A stretch of DNA of 64,000 nt from Zygaena filipendulae (Eukaryota > Arthropoda > Insecta > Lepidoptera > Zygaenidae). The stretch lies in assembly GCA_907165275.2 (NCBI GenBank), contig OU015652.1:511001-575000 (forward strand). Reading direction: 5' to 3'. The notes under the pieces are model-generated. The model searched no databases. It was not told the DNA's origin and saw nothing but the letters and a program-made list of their open reading frames with translations. The position numbers and the translations under genes are program-made. Shown here in pieces: positions 1-28,810 of the stretch (within the stretch, counting starts at the first letter, position 1; each line of letters starts with the position of its first letter).

Positions 1-2994
1 TACCGTGCGTGAGTATGGCGGCACCGCCACGCTGGTGGTAGCTGAAGTGCACGACAACTCGTGGAGTGCCGCGCCCCGCGGCCCCGGGCTCGTGCTCGAT
101 TGGACCAGGGACGCAGCGCTCAAAGTCGGAGACAGGTCAGTACATTACGTGTTGTGTTTATCACCTCGCCATAGTAGTATAATTATGCAATAGAAAGCTG
201 CAGTGTGAAAAATCCACACCATATTATAAAGAGTGATGGGGGTAATCCCTAAAACCTAAAGTGTAACCTCTCTTAATAAAGGTCATTAATTCCTGTTTTG
301 AAGTGGTAAACAATGAGATGTCCTCGTCTGCAGCACAAACACTACTTCTATCTCCCTCGATATAGGCTGTTGGAGGTTAATGGCACGTCGGTGCTGTGGT
401 GTCGGAGCAAAGAAGAGCTGCAACGCGTAGTCAGCTCGGCGACGCCGGCGCGGCTGGTGGTGGTGCGGGGGCAGGCGCCTTCGCCGCCTGCGCCCGCGCC
501 TGCGCCTGCTTCGGTCTTCACACAGGTCAGTAAGGAAATTCAACAAAAATACATTACAATTTATATAATACTAGCTGTGTTCCGCGATTTCACCCGCGTA
601 AGTCTCGGATTTACTTCTTAAACCTTTCCTGAACTTCCACAAATCTTTCAAGATTAAAATTAGCGAAATCGGTCCAGTCATTTTCGAGTTTTAGCGAGAC
701 AAACGACCAACAATTCATTTGTATATTTATAGATAAATAACTATATAAAATATCTAATAATAATCCACTTCACAACACACAGATCTACTTGATCGTTTAA
801 GCTACAGTAAGCTACACACTACACACACACACGGCCACACTAAGCTATAAGCTTTATGTATATGTGGGCGTCCAAGCAAAAAGGTACGACTAGGGGGGTA
901 TTGAGTTAAGACTAGGTTCGGTATCTAGAATAGTCAGTTAATAGTAAGGATTGAAATAATATTAAAAAACTAGCAGAGTTTTTTTTACAGATATATTTTG
1001 AAGTTTTAACTTTGAAAAAGCTTGATTTGACAAAAAGCATTCTAAAAGTTTGAGTGAAATAAAAACCACTTCTAATTGCTTGTTACATAGAATTTTATAT
1101 ATTATTCTAGATGTAGATTAATGTTATATGAAATTGTTAAAAATGAGCATTTATTAACAATCAATTAAAATCCATAGGCGTATCTATATAGAGGGGCCGG
1201 GCCCACCCCAGGATGGTCTAGTCACTAGACTAGACTCTAGTGCCCACCTCAGGATGTTGGGCTACCGATTTGAAATTCTATAATAATACTGATAACTAAC
1301 TTCAGACGACAAGTTTGCACCCGCGACTCCCGCGAGTATTAATGTGGCATGTCAGGGGCATGGCCCCCCTGAAAAATAACTAAATGCCGAGAACTGGTAT
1401 CTTTTACCTTGGACGCCCACATATCATTATCATATTTTAGGTGTTAAAAGCAAGCTTTCTTATCTTATAGAGGGAAGCGTCATCTTTGAGAGCTGAGCTA
1501 GATGAGCTAAGAACAGCAGCGGAAGATGCCGAAAAGGCGAAGGAAGGTCTACGGTCGGACAACACGAGGCTGACGCATCGCATCTCGTACCTAGAGGAGC
1601 AGGTCGCAGAGTTGCTGGCTAGACATACTCAGGTACGTTAAATATAATATAAGGAGCTCCAACTCAATTCAGAAAAGAGACTAGACGTTAACCTTATTTA
1701 TTTTATTTTTTAGCTTCACCCAGTCAGCAGTAGTGACAGCAGTTGCATAACAGTAAATAAAACCAAAAAGAATGTAACGAATATCAGCATCACATCGGAG
1801 CCTCACAAGAGCAAACCATCGGCCAAATCAGAAGTGCAAGTGTTCCAAAAAGGTCCAGACATTACGGCTATAGTAGCGAAGCTGCCGGGTCTCGACGGTG
1901 CAGAGTCAAGTCTGCCCATAATGCGGCCAAGATCCAACGCATCGGGTGCTTCATCTAAAGCAGCGGCGTCGCCGCGAGCATCTCCGCCGCCCAACCACAG
2001 GTCTCACAGCTCGCACAGCCTGGAACACAGGGTAGGCCGCATGCGACACTCCCTCTCCCATCACTGCATTCACGCGGCGGTCGATTACAACGCCGAAACA
2101 GATGCCGCGATACGTATGATAGAAAGAAACCAAAGACATATCGAAAAACAAAGAATGAAAGCCGAGAGATTGAACAGATCTAAGGGAGAAGAGCACTTCA
2201 GATCCGACAGCGATTTGGACATGAGAGAGTCCCGCGCGAGCATCGGTACCTGCGACCCGCGGCATTACGAGATAAAGAAAGCTGCCGATCGCATAGAAGA
2301 AAGCATCAAAAAGACTAACTGGGCAGAAAGGAAGACGCTGTCGATAATAGAACAACTGAAACGATCACAACGACTCCGGAAGATGAAAAAGAACGAGAGT
2401 TGCGAGGACCTCGAGGCAGAGTCGGAAAAGCCCTACCTGTACAGCAGGATAGACGGGAAGGTGCTGGAAAATGCTCACAAGTCTAGCCGGCGCACTTCTA
2501 AACTTCACCCGCGAAGCGCCAAGTCTTCCGAGTTCGAGTCCGAGTGTTCAGATTTCCCTAACGGCGACATATACAGCAGCTCGCCGAGGATAGACTACGG
2601 TTCGGAGAGTTGTTCCACGAGGTTGAGCTATTACAGGAAACACGAGGAAAGAAGGGACAGCGACTCGAAGTCGCGGCCGACGCCGCCACGGAAACCCATG
2701 CGGCTGTCGCTGCACAAAGCGAGGAGCGCGCACTCTTTGGTGAACGGCAGCGAGCCGGAGACGCCGAGCCGAGCGCCGGCCGAGCTCAAGTTGAACGGCG
2801 ACGCGGGACTGGAGTCGCAGAGGAAGCCGGTGAAGCGGAGCCACGCGACGGACCGGTGGGCGCGGGAGCGCAGCCGGGACGCGGGCCGCGCCACCCCGCG
2901 CCCCGCCAGGAAGCACCTCAACGGGCTGAGCGCGTGCGAGCCGCCCGCGCCCGCCGCCGACGACCTCTACCCGGATCACGGCAAGTGGTGCTAG
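1..2994 (+). CDS. PDZ and coiled-coil protein, 3' part of gene (5' end outside window)
   Basis: Four exons read in one frame: up to 135, 366-525, 1471-1632 and 1714-2994 (stop TAG). All junctions are GT-AG and phases match, giving 578 residues in the window. The first two exons join within a PDZ domain: GPGLVL, then GDRLLEVNG and LVVVRGQ are the usual strand and helix signatures. The carboxylate-binding loop must lie upstream. Exon 3 (54 residues, ELDELR to YLEEQVAELLARH) is a coiled coil. The long last exon is Ser/Arg/Lys-rich, with a second charged helical stretch near MIERNQRHIEKQRMKAER, then low-complexity sequence ending GKWC. This suggests a scaffold protein at membrane or cytoskeleton. 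I do not recognise the family, so no symbol is given. Gene confidence is high; function is inference. Confidence 0.78.
735..800 (-). repeat. SINE tail fragment (reverse orientation)
   Basis: The stretch reads, in reverse complement, like the 3' part shared by the SINEs at 26925 and 49843 (a GATCAAGTAGATCTGTGTGTTGTGA-like tail). It is only the tail, without the tRNA-like head. Confidence 0.5.
860..1424. mobile_element. 565-bp non-autonomous DNA transposon in PDZ-gene intron
   Basis: The ends are inverted repeats: ATATGTGGGCGTCCAAG at 860-876 and its reverse complement at 1408-1424. There is no coding capacity. It lies in the intron between exons 366-525 and 1471-1632. A second piece of the same left end occurs near 38570-38630. 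Family not identified. Confidence 0.6.
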
Positions 2995-3087
2995 CGCGCC
3001 GCGCGTCGAGCGCCGCTTCGCCTTGCCACAGACAGAAACTACAGAACGATGTATATAAATAGCCGCTTAAAAGCACCCACCGCCGTA

Positions 3088-3120
3088 AATAAATACTCAC
3101 TGAAACTGTTTATGAATAAA
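3088..3120 (+). terminator. Polyadenylation signals of the PDZ gene
   Basis: Two AATAAA hexamers at 3088-3093 and 3115-3120 lie about 95-125 bases after the TAG of the PDZ gene, a normal 3' UTR distance. Confidence 0.6.
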
Positions 3121-3240
3121 TATTTTCAATTAAATTTTGTAGCATTTATTTTCTTTGAAAGTTAGTAAAGGTCGGCCGTTTTCAGTTTTGATCACCCGAA
3201 CGGATCAGTTGTTTTGATTGAATAGATTTATGGGTTTCCA

Positions 3241-3966
3241 GTGGATAATTATATGTGCTTCTCACTGTCTCCGATTCCTCAAATTCCCCAAAATATTATT
3301 GCCCACACATGCTTTTGTGCAGTAGATAAATGTGACTGTCCGCCCTTGAAATTTACTAATCAATATAAATACCTAGGTGTATTAATAGATGATAAACTTA
3401 ATTTTCAACCCCATATAAACCAACTTGCTACTAGAATAAGAAAGTTAATTTACATTTTTAAAACCTTACGTTATGTTACTGATTCGAAAACACTAAAAAC
3501 AATTTATTTTTCTCTCTGTCAATCCCTCATTCTTTATTGTATTTCATCTTGGGGTGGATCTCCCAAAACTCATATGTTAAGGATCGAGCGATCTCAAAGA
3601 GCAATTTTGAAAGTCAGCTTATTTCTGCCTTTTAGATTTCCCACAGCCGACCTCTACCGGGTTTGGAAAGTACTCACTGTTAGACAACTATTCATCATGT
3701 CCACCGTCTTGAAACAGCATTCGCAGTCATGCTTCGATCCCTCACTTTCACTTACTAGGCATAAAAATATCTTTCCCACAAAAGCAGTACGAACCAGTTT
3801 TGCTCAAAGGTTCTTTAGCTTCTTGGGTCCAAAATTATATAATACTCTAAATAAGAAACTGAACTTTTATTCACTAAGCAAATACGAATGCAAACACAAA
3901 CTTACAGATTTTCTCAATAAACTTAACTATGATGACACTGAGGTTATGTTAATTATTGTCGGATAA
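3241..3966 (+). mobile_element. LINE (non-LTR retrotransposon) 3' reverse-transcriptase fragment
   Basis: An open stretch of about 240 codons starts without a proper gene start and contains YLGVLIDDKLNF, a run resembling the thumb region (LIYIFKTLR, LCQSLILYC), then RIERSQRAILKV. This is the conserved C-terminal part of CR1/jockey-like LINE reverse transcriptases. The catalytic FADD segment and the endonuclease are missing, so the copy is 5'-truncated, as is usual for LINEs. It lies directly behind the PDZ gene's polyadenylation signals, in the same orientation. The 3' tail may run on to about 4330 through a CA-rich stretch (4060-4160) with no further coding signal. The clade is inferred from pattern only. 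Confidence 0.75.
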
Positions 3967-4329
3967 TAAGAAAAGCAAAAGTGGTCATTGGACTTCTTTC
4001 ATGATTGTAATTAGGTAATATGTTTGAGTGGGTAGACTTGTGGGTAGTAAAGCATTCGGTGCACACACAGAAACACATGCTCACACTGACACACATGCAC
4101 ACACCGGACGCGCGCCGCCCTATCACACACACTTACACTATCACTCTCACAAATTCACCCATGCACACGCTCATACTTAGAACTGTAAGTCTCTATCCCG
4201 GTTTATTTTTATTTTATATTTTGTACCTACTAATAATAGTTTTTAAGTTCGGGTCCTGGAGACCTATAATACAGGTTATCCTAGATTAGGCTCCAGATCT
4301 CCTACTTTTCTTAATTAAAACACTCTTAA

Positions 4330-7300
4330 TATACTTTAGTTGTAATAATGAGTCAGTATTTTTTGGCTAATCGGTACCTTATTTCCTCGTTTGTCATTTG
4401 ACAGTATTCAAGTTTACTCCGCTCAGCACGCACTGGTATCGGCTTTTGCCTTTGCCTCCAGCTGTGGGGGTGTCTTTATATTGTTTCTTAGCGGAGGTGG
4501 TGGTACGTGTGTCTGGGTAGTTCCTACCAGCTAATAGTGGTTTGAATATTGGTTAGCTAGCAGCTAACAATTAAAATTCCAAGTGACTGAATTAAATTTG
4601 TGGTCGGTTGTCTCTAGGACAAGAGCAGCACTTTTAAAGTTTTGGCGTTAGGAATAAAAATAGTTGATCAGACGGCTGCAGAACTCAAGACATCACGTCA
4701 AGGCTATGTAATCGATGGGATGTCCTAAATTAAATTAAAACACCATCAAATTGAAACACCATTTTCGTTGGTAACAATATATTTTATTTTAATGGAGAAC
4801 AAAACTATTATAAGTGACAATTTGGGCCGGGCGTAGAGCACTCGGTGCCGCTTTGCTGAGCGTTTTATAACCATAGATTAGTAGAGTAAATAGGATTAAT
4901 GTTTACAATTTACGAGAAAATTAAATTCATTAATTCTTAGATTTCTATAATGACAACAATTAAACGTTAAAATTAAACCCGATACAAACAGACACATGAA
5001 ATATTTTACAGCGATTTTTTTGAAGAAGTCAGCGCCAACGAGCGAGACGCAGCGCCCTTCTTAGATCAATAGAACCTACAATCTTCTAGAAAATAATTCT
5101 GTACTTTACTAAATTAATTAAACATTTTAATATAAATATTATACGAAAAAATACACTAAAACTAGTTTCTAAATAGCATACGTGCAAAATCAAATCAGCA
5201 GTAAATTCCACCGTATTCTAACTGAGCAAAATTCAAAATTGATTGAGGAAATTTTAACCGCTACGCCCCGTTGGATGTGCGCTGACGCTCAAACATTCCC
5301 AATAGAATGGAAGCCACAACGAAAACTAAAATATAATTACAGACTATCAACTATTAGTATTTTAAAATAATTAAACTCTTAATTTTAATGAAACAAATAT
5401 AATTAAGCTACATAAGAATGTTGTAATATGATAAGAAAATATATTTACACTCATTCTCTTTATCAGTTATAACGAACAACATTTTTCTAATATATATAAA
5501 AAATTATAGTAGTTAAAAATATAATGGATCGCAACGGAACTATACTGACTCGTGTATATTTACAATAATGAATTCATGAATATTTATCGTATAAACACTT
5601 GCGATTTGAGTATATCAATATTAAGTTCTTTATTCTATGTAATTATTATAAATTAAACACACAAATGTAAGACTGGACAAGTATCACATCATTCACATGA
5701 TATCATCTTCCAATACCAAACCAACAAAAGCGAACGAATCTACCTAAAAGCTTATTTTTCAATCGCCTAATGAATTTTAACTGATGAAAAATTTGGCATT
5801 TTACCAGATTTTCTCTAAAACAACCTGTCAAAACGAAACATCTTTAAATTTATTCCAGCTGAACATTATCTCGGGAATAATCGGTCGCGACTAACACAAT
5901 AGTTATTGTAATATATTAATATGATGATATTAAAGCAACAGGTCGAAAGCCAGCCCTGCCCCCTCAGCCAAGTTGACGATCTACAATCGTTATAGCTATA
6001 GAAAACTTTGTGAAAACGAAAAATGTTCAAGCAAAAGTCCATTTTATTGTGAACACGGCACATGACGGTAAGTTCCTTGGGTTTTTTCTATGGCAATAAT
6101 TACTATAATTTATTTATAAATTGTCAACTTGGCCAACAACTTCCCATCATAATATAAAAACTTGGTCTGGCCGCACTAGTGCTCCGCCGGCGGACCAAAT
6201 TCGCGGCGTATCATGTTCGTTACGATTTGTTACGATTCGTTCAGATCGAATGAAATGCTCGAGCCGTTTTTTGATGACACAAAAATAAAGATGGACGACA
6301 AATTTTGTACTTTAATATGATTTTCAATAACATTATAACAGAGCTCAAGTAGTTTTCCGTTTGATATGAACGGACTCTAACCGCTATTAGCTTTTATCCA
6401 GCCTTCGTTCGCTTGGTCTGTGTTAACGGGGTATAGATTTTAGAGATTAAAAAAACCACATTGAATGAACCGAAAAAAATTCAATAACACTCCTATGAAT
6501 TTGAATGTTCCAGTACAAATAGTAATTGGGGATGTCGATATTTGCAAATTTGTAATTTGTCTTTTCGATGCTAATATCATCAAGCACAACATTGGTGTGG
6601 CTCAGCCGTGACGAGAGACACAACTTGCGTTTCTACCAACTAACGGCCCGAAGCGTCGTGCGTCAATGATTGAATCTCGACGAATATTTGCTCATTTTAA
6701 CTGCTGAGACAACTTTAAAGCTAGCTTCAAAAACTTTGGATGCGAGTCAACGCAAAGAGAAGTAGACCATAGTATATTTCAGTGTCTATAGTATATTATA
6801 TAGTGTAGGAATATAGTTAGGTACGAGAAGTAAATGCGCAAGGCCGGTGGATTATAACCTTTACAAAAAAAAAAACTCTACGTAAACCAAATTGCGCCTT
6901 TTATACATTTTTTTTTAAATTCAATAAAAGATGAAACTACGTCGAGATTCAACAGCTATTGGTGCACGCCGCCTTAAAAATTGTAAACAATATAATCTAC
7001 ACTCTACAGTCAATACTTCATTATTTACAAGCGGTTCAGTAAAACGCTGGACTCGAGCCTGCTCATTACACAATGAGGCGACACGCGCCCGCAGCCGGCT
7101 CAACTCTCCGTTGAATATAATATAGGATGTTACCAAATAATTTGCGTTCCAGGGAGAATGGGAGACATCGTTTGGTGTATGTACCAAAATTGGTTGGCTC
7201 ACTTCGCAAAGTTATCAATTCGAAGGCAATAAGTACTGAGGAGCGACACACAGTGACACATGTACAGTGTACACGTATAACCGCTGGAGTTTTGTTGCGC

Positions 7301-7623
7301 TTCGTTGTTTTTTTCCCATAATTGCCACTCGAGTGTGATATGTGTTCCTAAAGTTCGCTGTAATCATCATCTCCCTTTCACCGATTTCTGACGACACTGG
7401 CTCGGTGCCGTCAATAGAGCTGGTCTCGGGCTAAATTGCTATTCTTATTACAGTGAATATAGAAGTAGACAATAGATATACACTTTATATGGTCACCTGT
7501 TGATCTGTAACTACTCATACCGTTCGCGGACATCCTGTATAACAAAGAGATGGGCCGCGCCCCCCTGCGGCCGGAGCGGGCCGGGGGCGGCGGCGGCGCG
7601 CTGCTGCAGCACCGCCGGCTCGT
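4330..7623. other. Intergenic region without a recognised gene
   Basis: About 3.3 kb between the LINE remnant and the last PCMTD exon. The DNA is AT-rich. Short open frames occur (5182-5370, 6931-7125, 7127-7321) but none has codon structure, a domain or splice partners. I see no RNA gene, no strong tandem array and no clear transposon ends here. The 3' UTR of PCMTD should occupy the right edge below 7624. Confidence 0.5.
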
Positions 7624-23727
<16,104 letters not shown>

Positions 23728-26700
23728 ATGGCGGAGACTAGCGAGGCGAGGCCGAGCGCGTCGGCTCCTGGCGGAGACGCGGGCGGTGAGGAGGAGAAGC
23801 GCGACGAGAGGATGCTCGAGTGTAACATCTGCTTGGACACGGCACGAGACGCTGTTGTCAGCATGTGTGGACACCTGTTCTGGTGAGCACTGCTGCCATC
23901 GGTCACCCAACATATCCACATGATACTGAAAGTGGTAAAGATGAATGCTCATCACACCACTTCTCCAGCTGATTCTGTCCACGGCTGGATGTAGGCCTAC
24001 TCATCTTGTCTCCCTATGACATACACACTGTTTATTAAAATAATAGTTACATGGGTTCAGTTTCTGGCATGGGTGGACTATTTTGGAATATTATATTGTC
24101 ATTAGCAATGTTCCTAAAAATTGCTATTGTCTCCAACACATTATACATTACATATGAATCCTACTTGTGAATTCTGCAAATTGCTATTTTCTGCCATTTT
24201 ATAGGTATGCTTAATTTTGTTACATTAGGCTTAGTTTTCCTATAGAATAAAATAAAATATAGAATGTAGATTATTTTTTGCTTAATTCAAATATCTGGGT
24301 GACTGAGCTTCGCTTGTAGCGCCAGTAGAAAAGCAGTACCAAACACTCATTTTCCATTGCTTGACAACAAGAATAAAATGAAGTTTTCTAAAAACCTAGC
24401 TAGATTGATTAATCGCCCCAACACACTAAATTTCATGAAAATCGTTGGAACCATTTCTGAGATTCGGATTATATTTTTATATATATTTATATATACAAAG
24501 AATTGCTTGTTTCCAGATAGTATAGTAGATAAACAAGGTGTTATATTTGTATTTTAGGTTTATAGTTGTTTTGCAAGAACTTGCTTTTAAGCAGTAAGAC
24601 CATTATTTGGTTGCCTTCTACATTTTTAGTGGTCTGCTATGTTCTTAATTTTGTAATATTTCAAGGATGTAGGTACCTAAATGTTTATTGTATAAGTAGC
24701 TTGAGCTTTATAAGTGTTTTTCTAATTTTAACTAAGTTACCCCTTGGTATTATAAAAGTAGGTATTTGATATAATTTTTTCCACTAGAAAATGTAACCAT
24801 AATGGTTATAGAAGAAATAAAGCGAATTCGTATTAACTATTACCTGGAAAGTCTAATATATTTGATATAATTTATAGTACTGTATTGTCTTGTTACCTCA
24901 TAACATTAATTAATATGTACTTTAATAAGTATTATGAAGCAGTGGCAAGTCGGAACAGGATGATAATAATTAAGGCAAAAAAAAAATCAGTGCCATTGCA
25001 TTAATTACACACAAGAAGTTTTCTGACAAAAATAAATACAAAATACCCCTTTTGTGCAAAATTTATTAATTTTTAGGGTTCCATACTTCAAAATGGAATA
25101 TGAAACCCTTATAACATCACATTGTTGTGTCTGTCTATCTGTGTCAAACCCCCTTTCTCTCAGCAGTGTCGAGATATCAAAATTAATATAAAATAATCAG
25201 GACTACAATTCCTTGGAGCTGTAAAAAAAATCAACAATATTTTGACATTCACAAGAGAATCAAATACTATAGAATACTTGCTATTGATTTAGAATCATAA
25301 AATTTGGCAAGAAGCAATGTCTTATAGCACTAGTTGAAAATCCCAAAAACTGGGAATTTTTAGTTGCAACATTACATATCTACAAGTTGGTATGGAAACC
25401 CTCTAACCCTTGTTGTAAGAGTATTTATATTCATATCTTTTTTATGTATTTCCAGCTGGCCGTGCCTACATCAATGGCTGGAGACCCGCCCCAGCCGCCA
25501 AGTGTGCCCTGTATGCAAAGCAGCAATCAGCAGGGACAAGGTGATTCCGCTTTACGGCAGGGGCAACACCAAGCAGGAGGATCCCAGGAACAAAGTAAGT
25601 AATATTTCTTTTAATAACCCAACTGTGTCACCAGAGCAACCTGAGTGCCTGTGCACACGAAATGTACACTAATATTTATATCGGGGTAAAGTTTAAAGCT
25701 TCGAGTAATTTAGATCTTACAATTATTTGAATAGACGACATAGTACCTTTTTCTTTGTCAAATTGGCGCGAATTCCCAAAAATGACTTTTTAAAACAGTG
25801 ACTAAAGCGCTTATTAGAACAATTTCAGGAAACCAGTGTGATTATAGATGTGAGTGTGAGAGAGTGTGTGTATGAGAATGCGAGTGATTATACTACACCT
25901 AAATTTGACAGACAATAGGGATGTTGACTACTATGGAAAATCAAAATTCTAATTAGTCCGTCAGTAAGAAAATAAAAAAACAATAGACACGTATTTTTTG
26001 CTGAACGGAACGGAACACACACCTAGTATCGTAAAATAGCGCGCTTAGGCAGGCGGCGGGCACAGCTAGTATCGTTTAAAAATAGCTCGTTCGTCACTTT
26101 CAAGTCTCACAAGTTTCCTCCTTATCTGGCTGCACTTTATCTATTTTAAATTCACTCATACGTAATGCCGTGATGGCGCGGGCGGCGCAGGTACCGCCGC
26201 GGCCGGCGGGGCAGCGCACGGAGCCCGAGAGCACCAGCGGCTTCCCGGGGTTCGGGTTTGGTGAGGGCTTCCACATGTCCTTCGGCATCGGCGCGTTCCC
26301 CTTCGGCGTGTTCACGTCCACGTTCAACTTCGGCGACCCGAGGCCGAGCGCCGGTAAGGTCTACTCTACATAAAATAATATATTATGCCACTGTTTCGTG
26401 TTACAGAAATACCGTATATCAGTTGATTTCAGGAGACTCTAGTGTGAATAATAATCTTATGTAAATAATAATTTAACGGCCAGTAGCTATATTTGCTACA
26501 GTTACTTTCATTGCCGAGGTACACTAGTATAGTATTATATTATCTGTGGCCGAGGGCACTGTGTTTGCCTACTATCTCGGCGACTCTGAAATGTCACAAC
26601 AATTTAAGTTTAGTGACATGAAGATTGCTATTTTTGTACCTCTTTTTTTAATCTATACATATAAAATGCTTTGTCCTGAATGACTGATGAATCAACGCAC

Positions 26701-27287
26701 AGCCTAAACCGCTGATCGTAGAGACCTGAAACTGAAAAAAAAAAACTGCGAGCGCCCCGACGTGCTAACGTGCAACAAATTTTCTGCCCTCGGTACTATA
26801 CAAAATACTGAAGTTGCACAACTCAGTTGCTCCATAACACAATTTGCCTGTATCTCCCATGATTGCAGACTTTAGATAGGTATTGTCGGTAAACACGCAC
26901 TATAGAAATAAAACTGCGCTAATGACAATCGAATTGGCACAGTGGGTCACCATGCCTAGCCGCTAATCAAAAGGTTTCGGGTTCGATTCCCGGTAGGAGT
27001 GGACTTTGTGTGATGAACACCGAGTTCCATTTTCGAGTCTGGGCGTGTTTATATACCTATAGTATAATAATATACAGTAATACCACGTTGGCTTGGTTTC
27101 CACAGCACAAGCTAGTTCAGTAAGTGATCAAGTAGATCTGTGTGTTGTGATTATTATAGATTATAAGTTTCGTTTTTAACCCACGACAGCACCCGAAGGC
27201 ACCGCGCAGTACCAAGAGGAGCAGTTCCTGTCGAAGATATTCCTGTGGGTGGCCGTGCTGTTCGCGATCTGGCTGGTGCTGGCATGA
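23728..27287 (+). CDS. RNF185: RNF185/RNF5-type membrane RING E3 ubiquitin ligase (complete, 4 exons)
   Basis: Exons 23728-23882, 25456-25594, 26191-26353 and 27190-27287 join in phase to give 184 residues, close to vertebrate RNF185 (192). The start ATG opens [20 protein letters not shown]. The C3HC4 RING follows: CNICLD, then CGHLFCWPC (split by intron 1) and [11 protein letters not shown]. The conserved KVIPLYGRG segment comes next, then a Phe/Gly-rich hydrophobic stretch ([20 protein letters not shown]), and the C-terminal tail anchor [16 protein letters not shown]. This family sits in the ER and mitochondrial outer membranes and works in ER-associated degradation. Every RING ligand is present, so activity is expected. 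It is head-to-head with PCMTD. RNF5 is the close paralogue in vertebrates; insects usually have one such gene. Confidence 0.95.
24290..24500 (+). repeat. Dispersed repeat fragment in RNF185 intron 1
   Basis: The pattern GACTGAGCTTCGCTTGTAG ... GGAACCATTTCTGAGATTCG ... ATATACAAAGAATTGCTTG matches a widespread lepidopteran retroposon tail as I remember it. Family not verified. Confidence 0.35.
25915..26002. mobile_element. CRE-type MITE, 5' fragment
   Basis: AATAGGGATGTTGACTACT, CAAAATTCTAATTAGTCCGT and TAGACACGTATTTTTTGC match the first 90 bases of the family; the rest is absent. Confidence 0.6.
26925..27165 (+). mobile_element. tRNA-derived SINE in RNF185 intron 3
   Basis: The head is tRNA-like: a box A-like TGGCACAGTGGGTCA and a clear box B GGTTCGATTCC at 26980-26990. 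An unrelated body and a CAAGTAGATCTGTGTG tail follow. It is not a tRNA gene: the acceptor stem and anticodon arm cannot be folded by eye. It ends about 25 bases before the last RNF185 exon. Confidence 0.7.
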
Positions 27288-27443
27288 CCCGCCCCCGAGC
27301 TGACCGCGCCCCCGCCCCCAGCCCCCGCCCCCGCCCGCGCCCGCGTCGACCCCTGGCGGCGACCGCGCGCCATCGCGCTATAGTCTCTCACCTCACCACT
27401 TGAACCAATGTAATATTTAATAAGACAACTCCAATGGTATTCC

Positions 27444-27449
27444 AATAAA
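27444..27449 (+). terminator. Polyadenylation signal of RNF185
   Basis: AATAAA 157 bases after the stop codon. Confidence 0.6.
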
Positions 27450-27985
27450 AAATGTAGATACGTCATTGGCAAATAACAAGACAAGTGTTCTGTGCGGAGC
27501 GCTGTCGGCGTTCTCGAAGCACTTGTTAATTAATACATACCTACATATGAGAGTATTATAGATTATTGTCACGTTTCTGCTTTTAGTCGGTTTCGACTTG
27601 GCCATAGTACTGACATTACCTATCTACCCTTTTTTTGTAATATCATTGAACGACGCGACGGTCCTGTGAAATTATTTCTTGGGTACACTATCACTACCAG
27701 TTTTCGTGGATTGTTTCTTGTATAACTTAAGGTCGCGTTTCGAGTAACCCTCGACTGCTTTAGATTTTCGTTAATGTGAGACAGTGTTAGAAAATATATA
27801 TTGTGATCTGGCAATCTTATACAATAATTTGACCGTGGTATTTAGCTCAAATACTTACTTAGTTACTTCAAAATTTCATAACCAAAATAAAATAATTATT
27901 GACCACTTTCGCAATAAAATAATCATGTCACATCACTATAGGTCATGAACTGGTTCCAGGTGTCGGGTTCAAGATAATTTGATGC

Positions 27986-28310
27986 AATAGGGATGTTGAC
28001 AACTTTTGAAAATCAAAGTTTTAATTAGTCCGTCTTTTAGAAAATTAAAAATCATTAGACACGTATTTTTTTATTTTTCAAATAAATGAAAATACACAGA
28101 GATAAGCGCATTAAAGTTTAGGGTGGGGGCTCATGACGTCACTTACCGCTACACGCCCCATACAAATTGCACTAGTTAGTGACGTCACTCGAAATTTCAA
28201 CTCAATGTATCTCTGTTATTTTTTGATTACGTAAAAAAGGAAAAGATACGTGTCCAATATTTTTTTTATATATATCTATCTATAAGACTGACTAAAAAAA
28301 AATTAGTTAA
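27986..28310. mobile_element. CRE-type MITE, copy 3 (reverse orientation, right end worn)
   Basis: Starts AATAGGGATGTTGACAAC. TGACGTCA at 28134-28141 and 28180-28187. The far end is degraded to TAGTTAAATTTATCACA. Confidence 0.75.
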
Positions 28311-28619
28311 ATTTATCACAGTTGGAGTGCAGAGAAAAGTTACTTACAACCATTAGGACGGAGATCTCGCAGGTATTTTATTTATTTATTTATTCTATAT
28401 TGCACAGTAAGTACAAATGGCGAACTTAATGCCTTGCGGCATTCTCTACCAGTTAACCATTGGGTAGACAGAGAGATATAGAAGATGGGGTGTGCAAACA
28501 AAACAATATATAATATACTTAATACAAGATACTAATAATTAATAACTAAAAAAACTACCCTATATTTTTGTCTATACCTACCCTTGGCAGCAAAATTTAG
28601 TATGCAAAATTTAATGTAG

Positions 28620-28807
28620 TTTCTTCCGCGTTAATTTCGGAGTTCCCGTGGGAATTCTGGAATAAAAAGTAGCCTATATTCTTTTTTGTACTCCTGACAA
28701 CGTGTATACAAAATTTCGTGGTGATCGGTTGAGCCGTTTAGCCGCGAAAGCGTAACAAAGTTAACAAACAAACAAACCCACTTTCGCATTTATAATATTA
28801 GTAAGGA
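28620..28807 (-). mobile_element. CTAGT-family repeat, reverse copy lacking its CTAGT end
   Basis: Reverse complement reads CTTACTAATATTATAAATGC, then CGGCTCAACCGATCACCAC, then the TTGTCAGGAGTAC block. Confidence 0.5.
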
Positions 28808-28810
28808 TAC

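Noticed and set aside
2548..3062. Arg-rich frames on both strands over the PDZ gene's last exon
   Set aside because: GC-rich shadow frames; the phase continuing from exons 1-3 is the real one.
26936..27001. tRNA gene
   Set aside because: Box A and box B are present but the arms do not pair and a SINE body follows. The same holds for 49855-49920.
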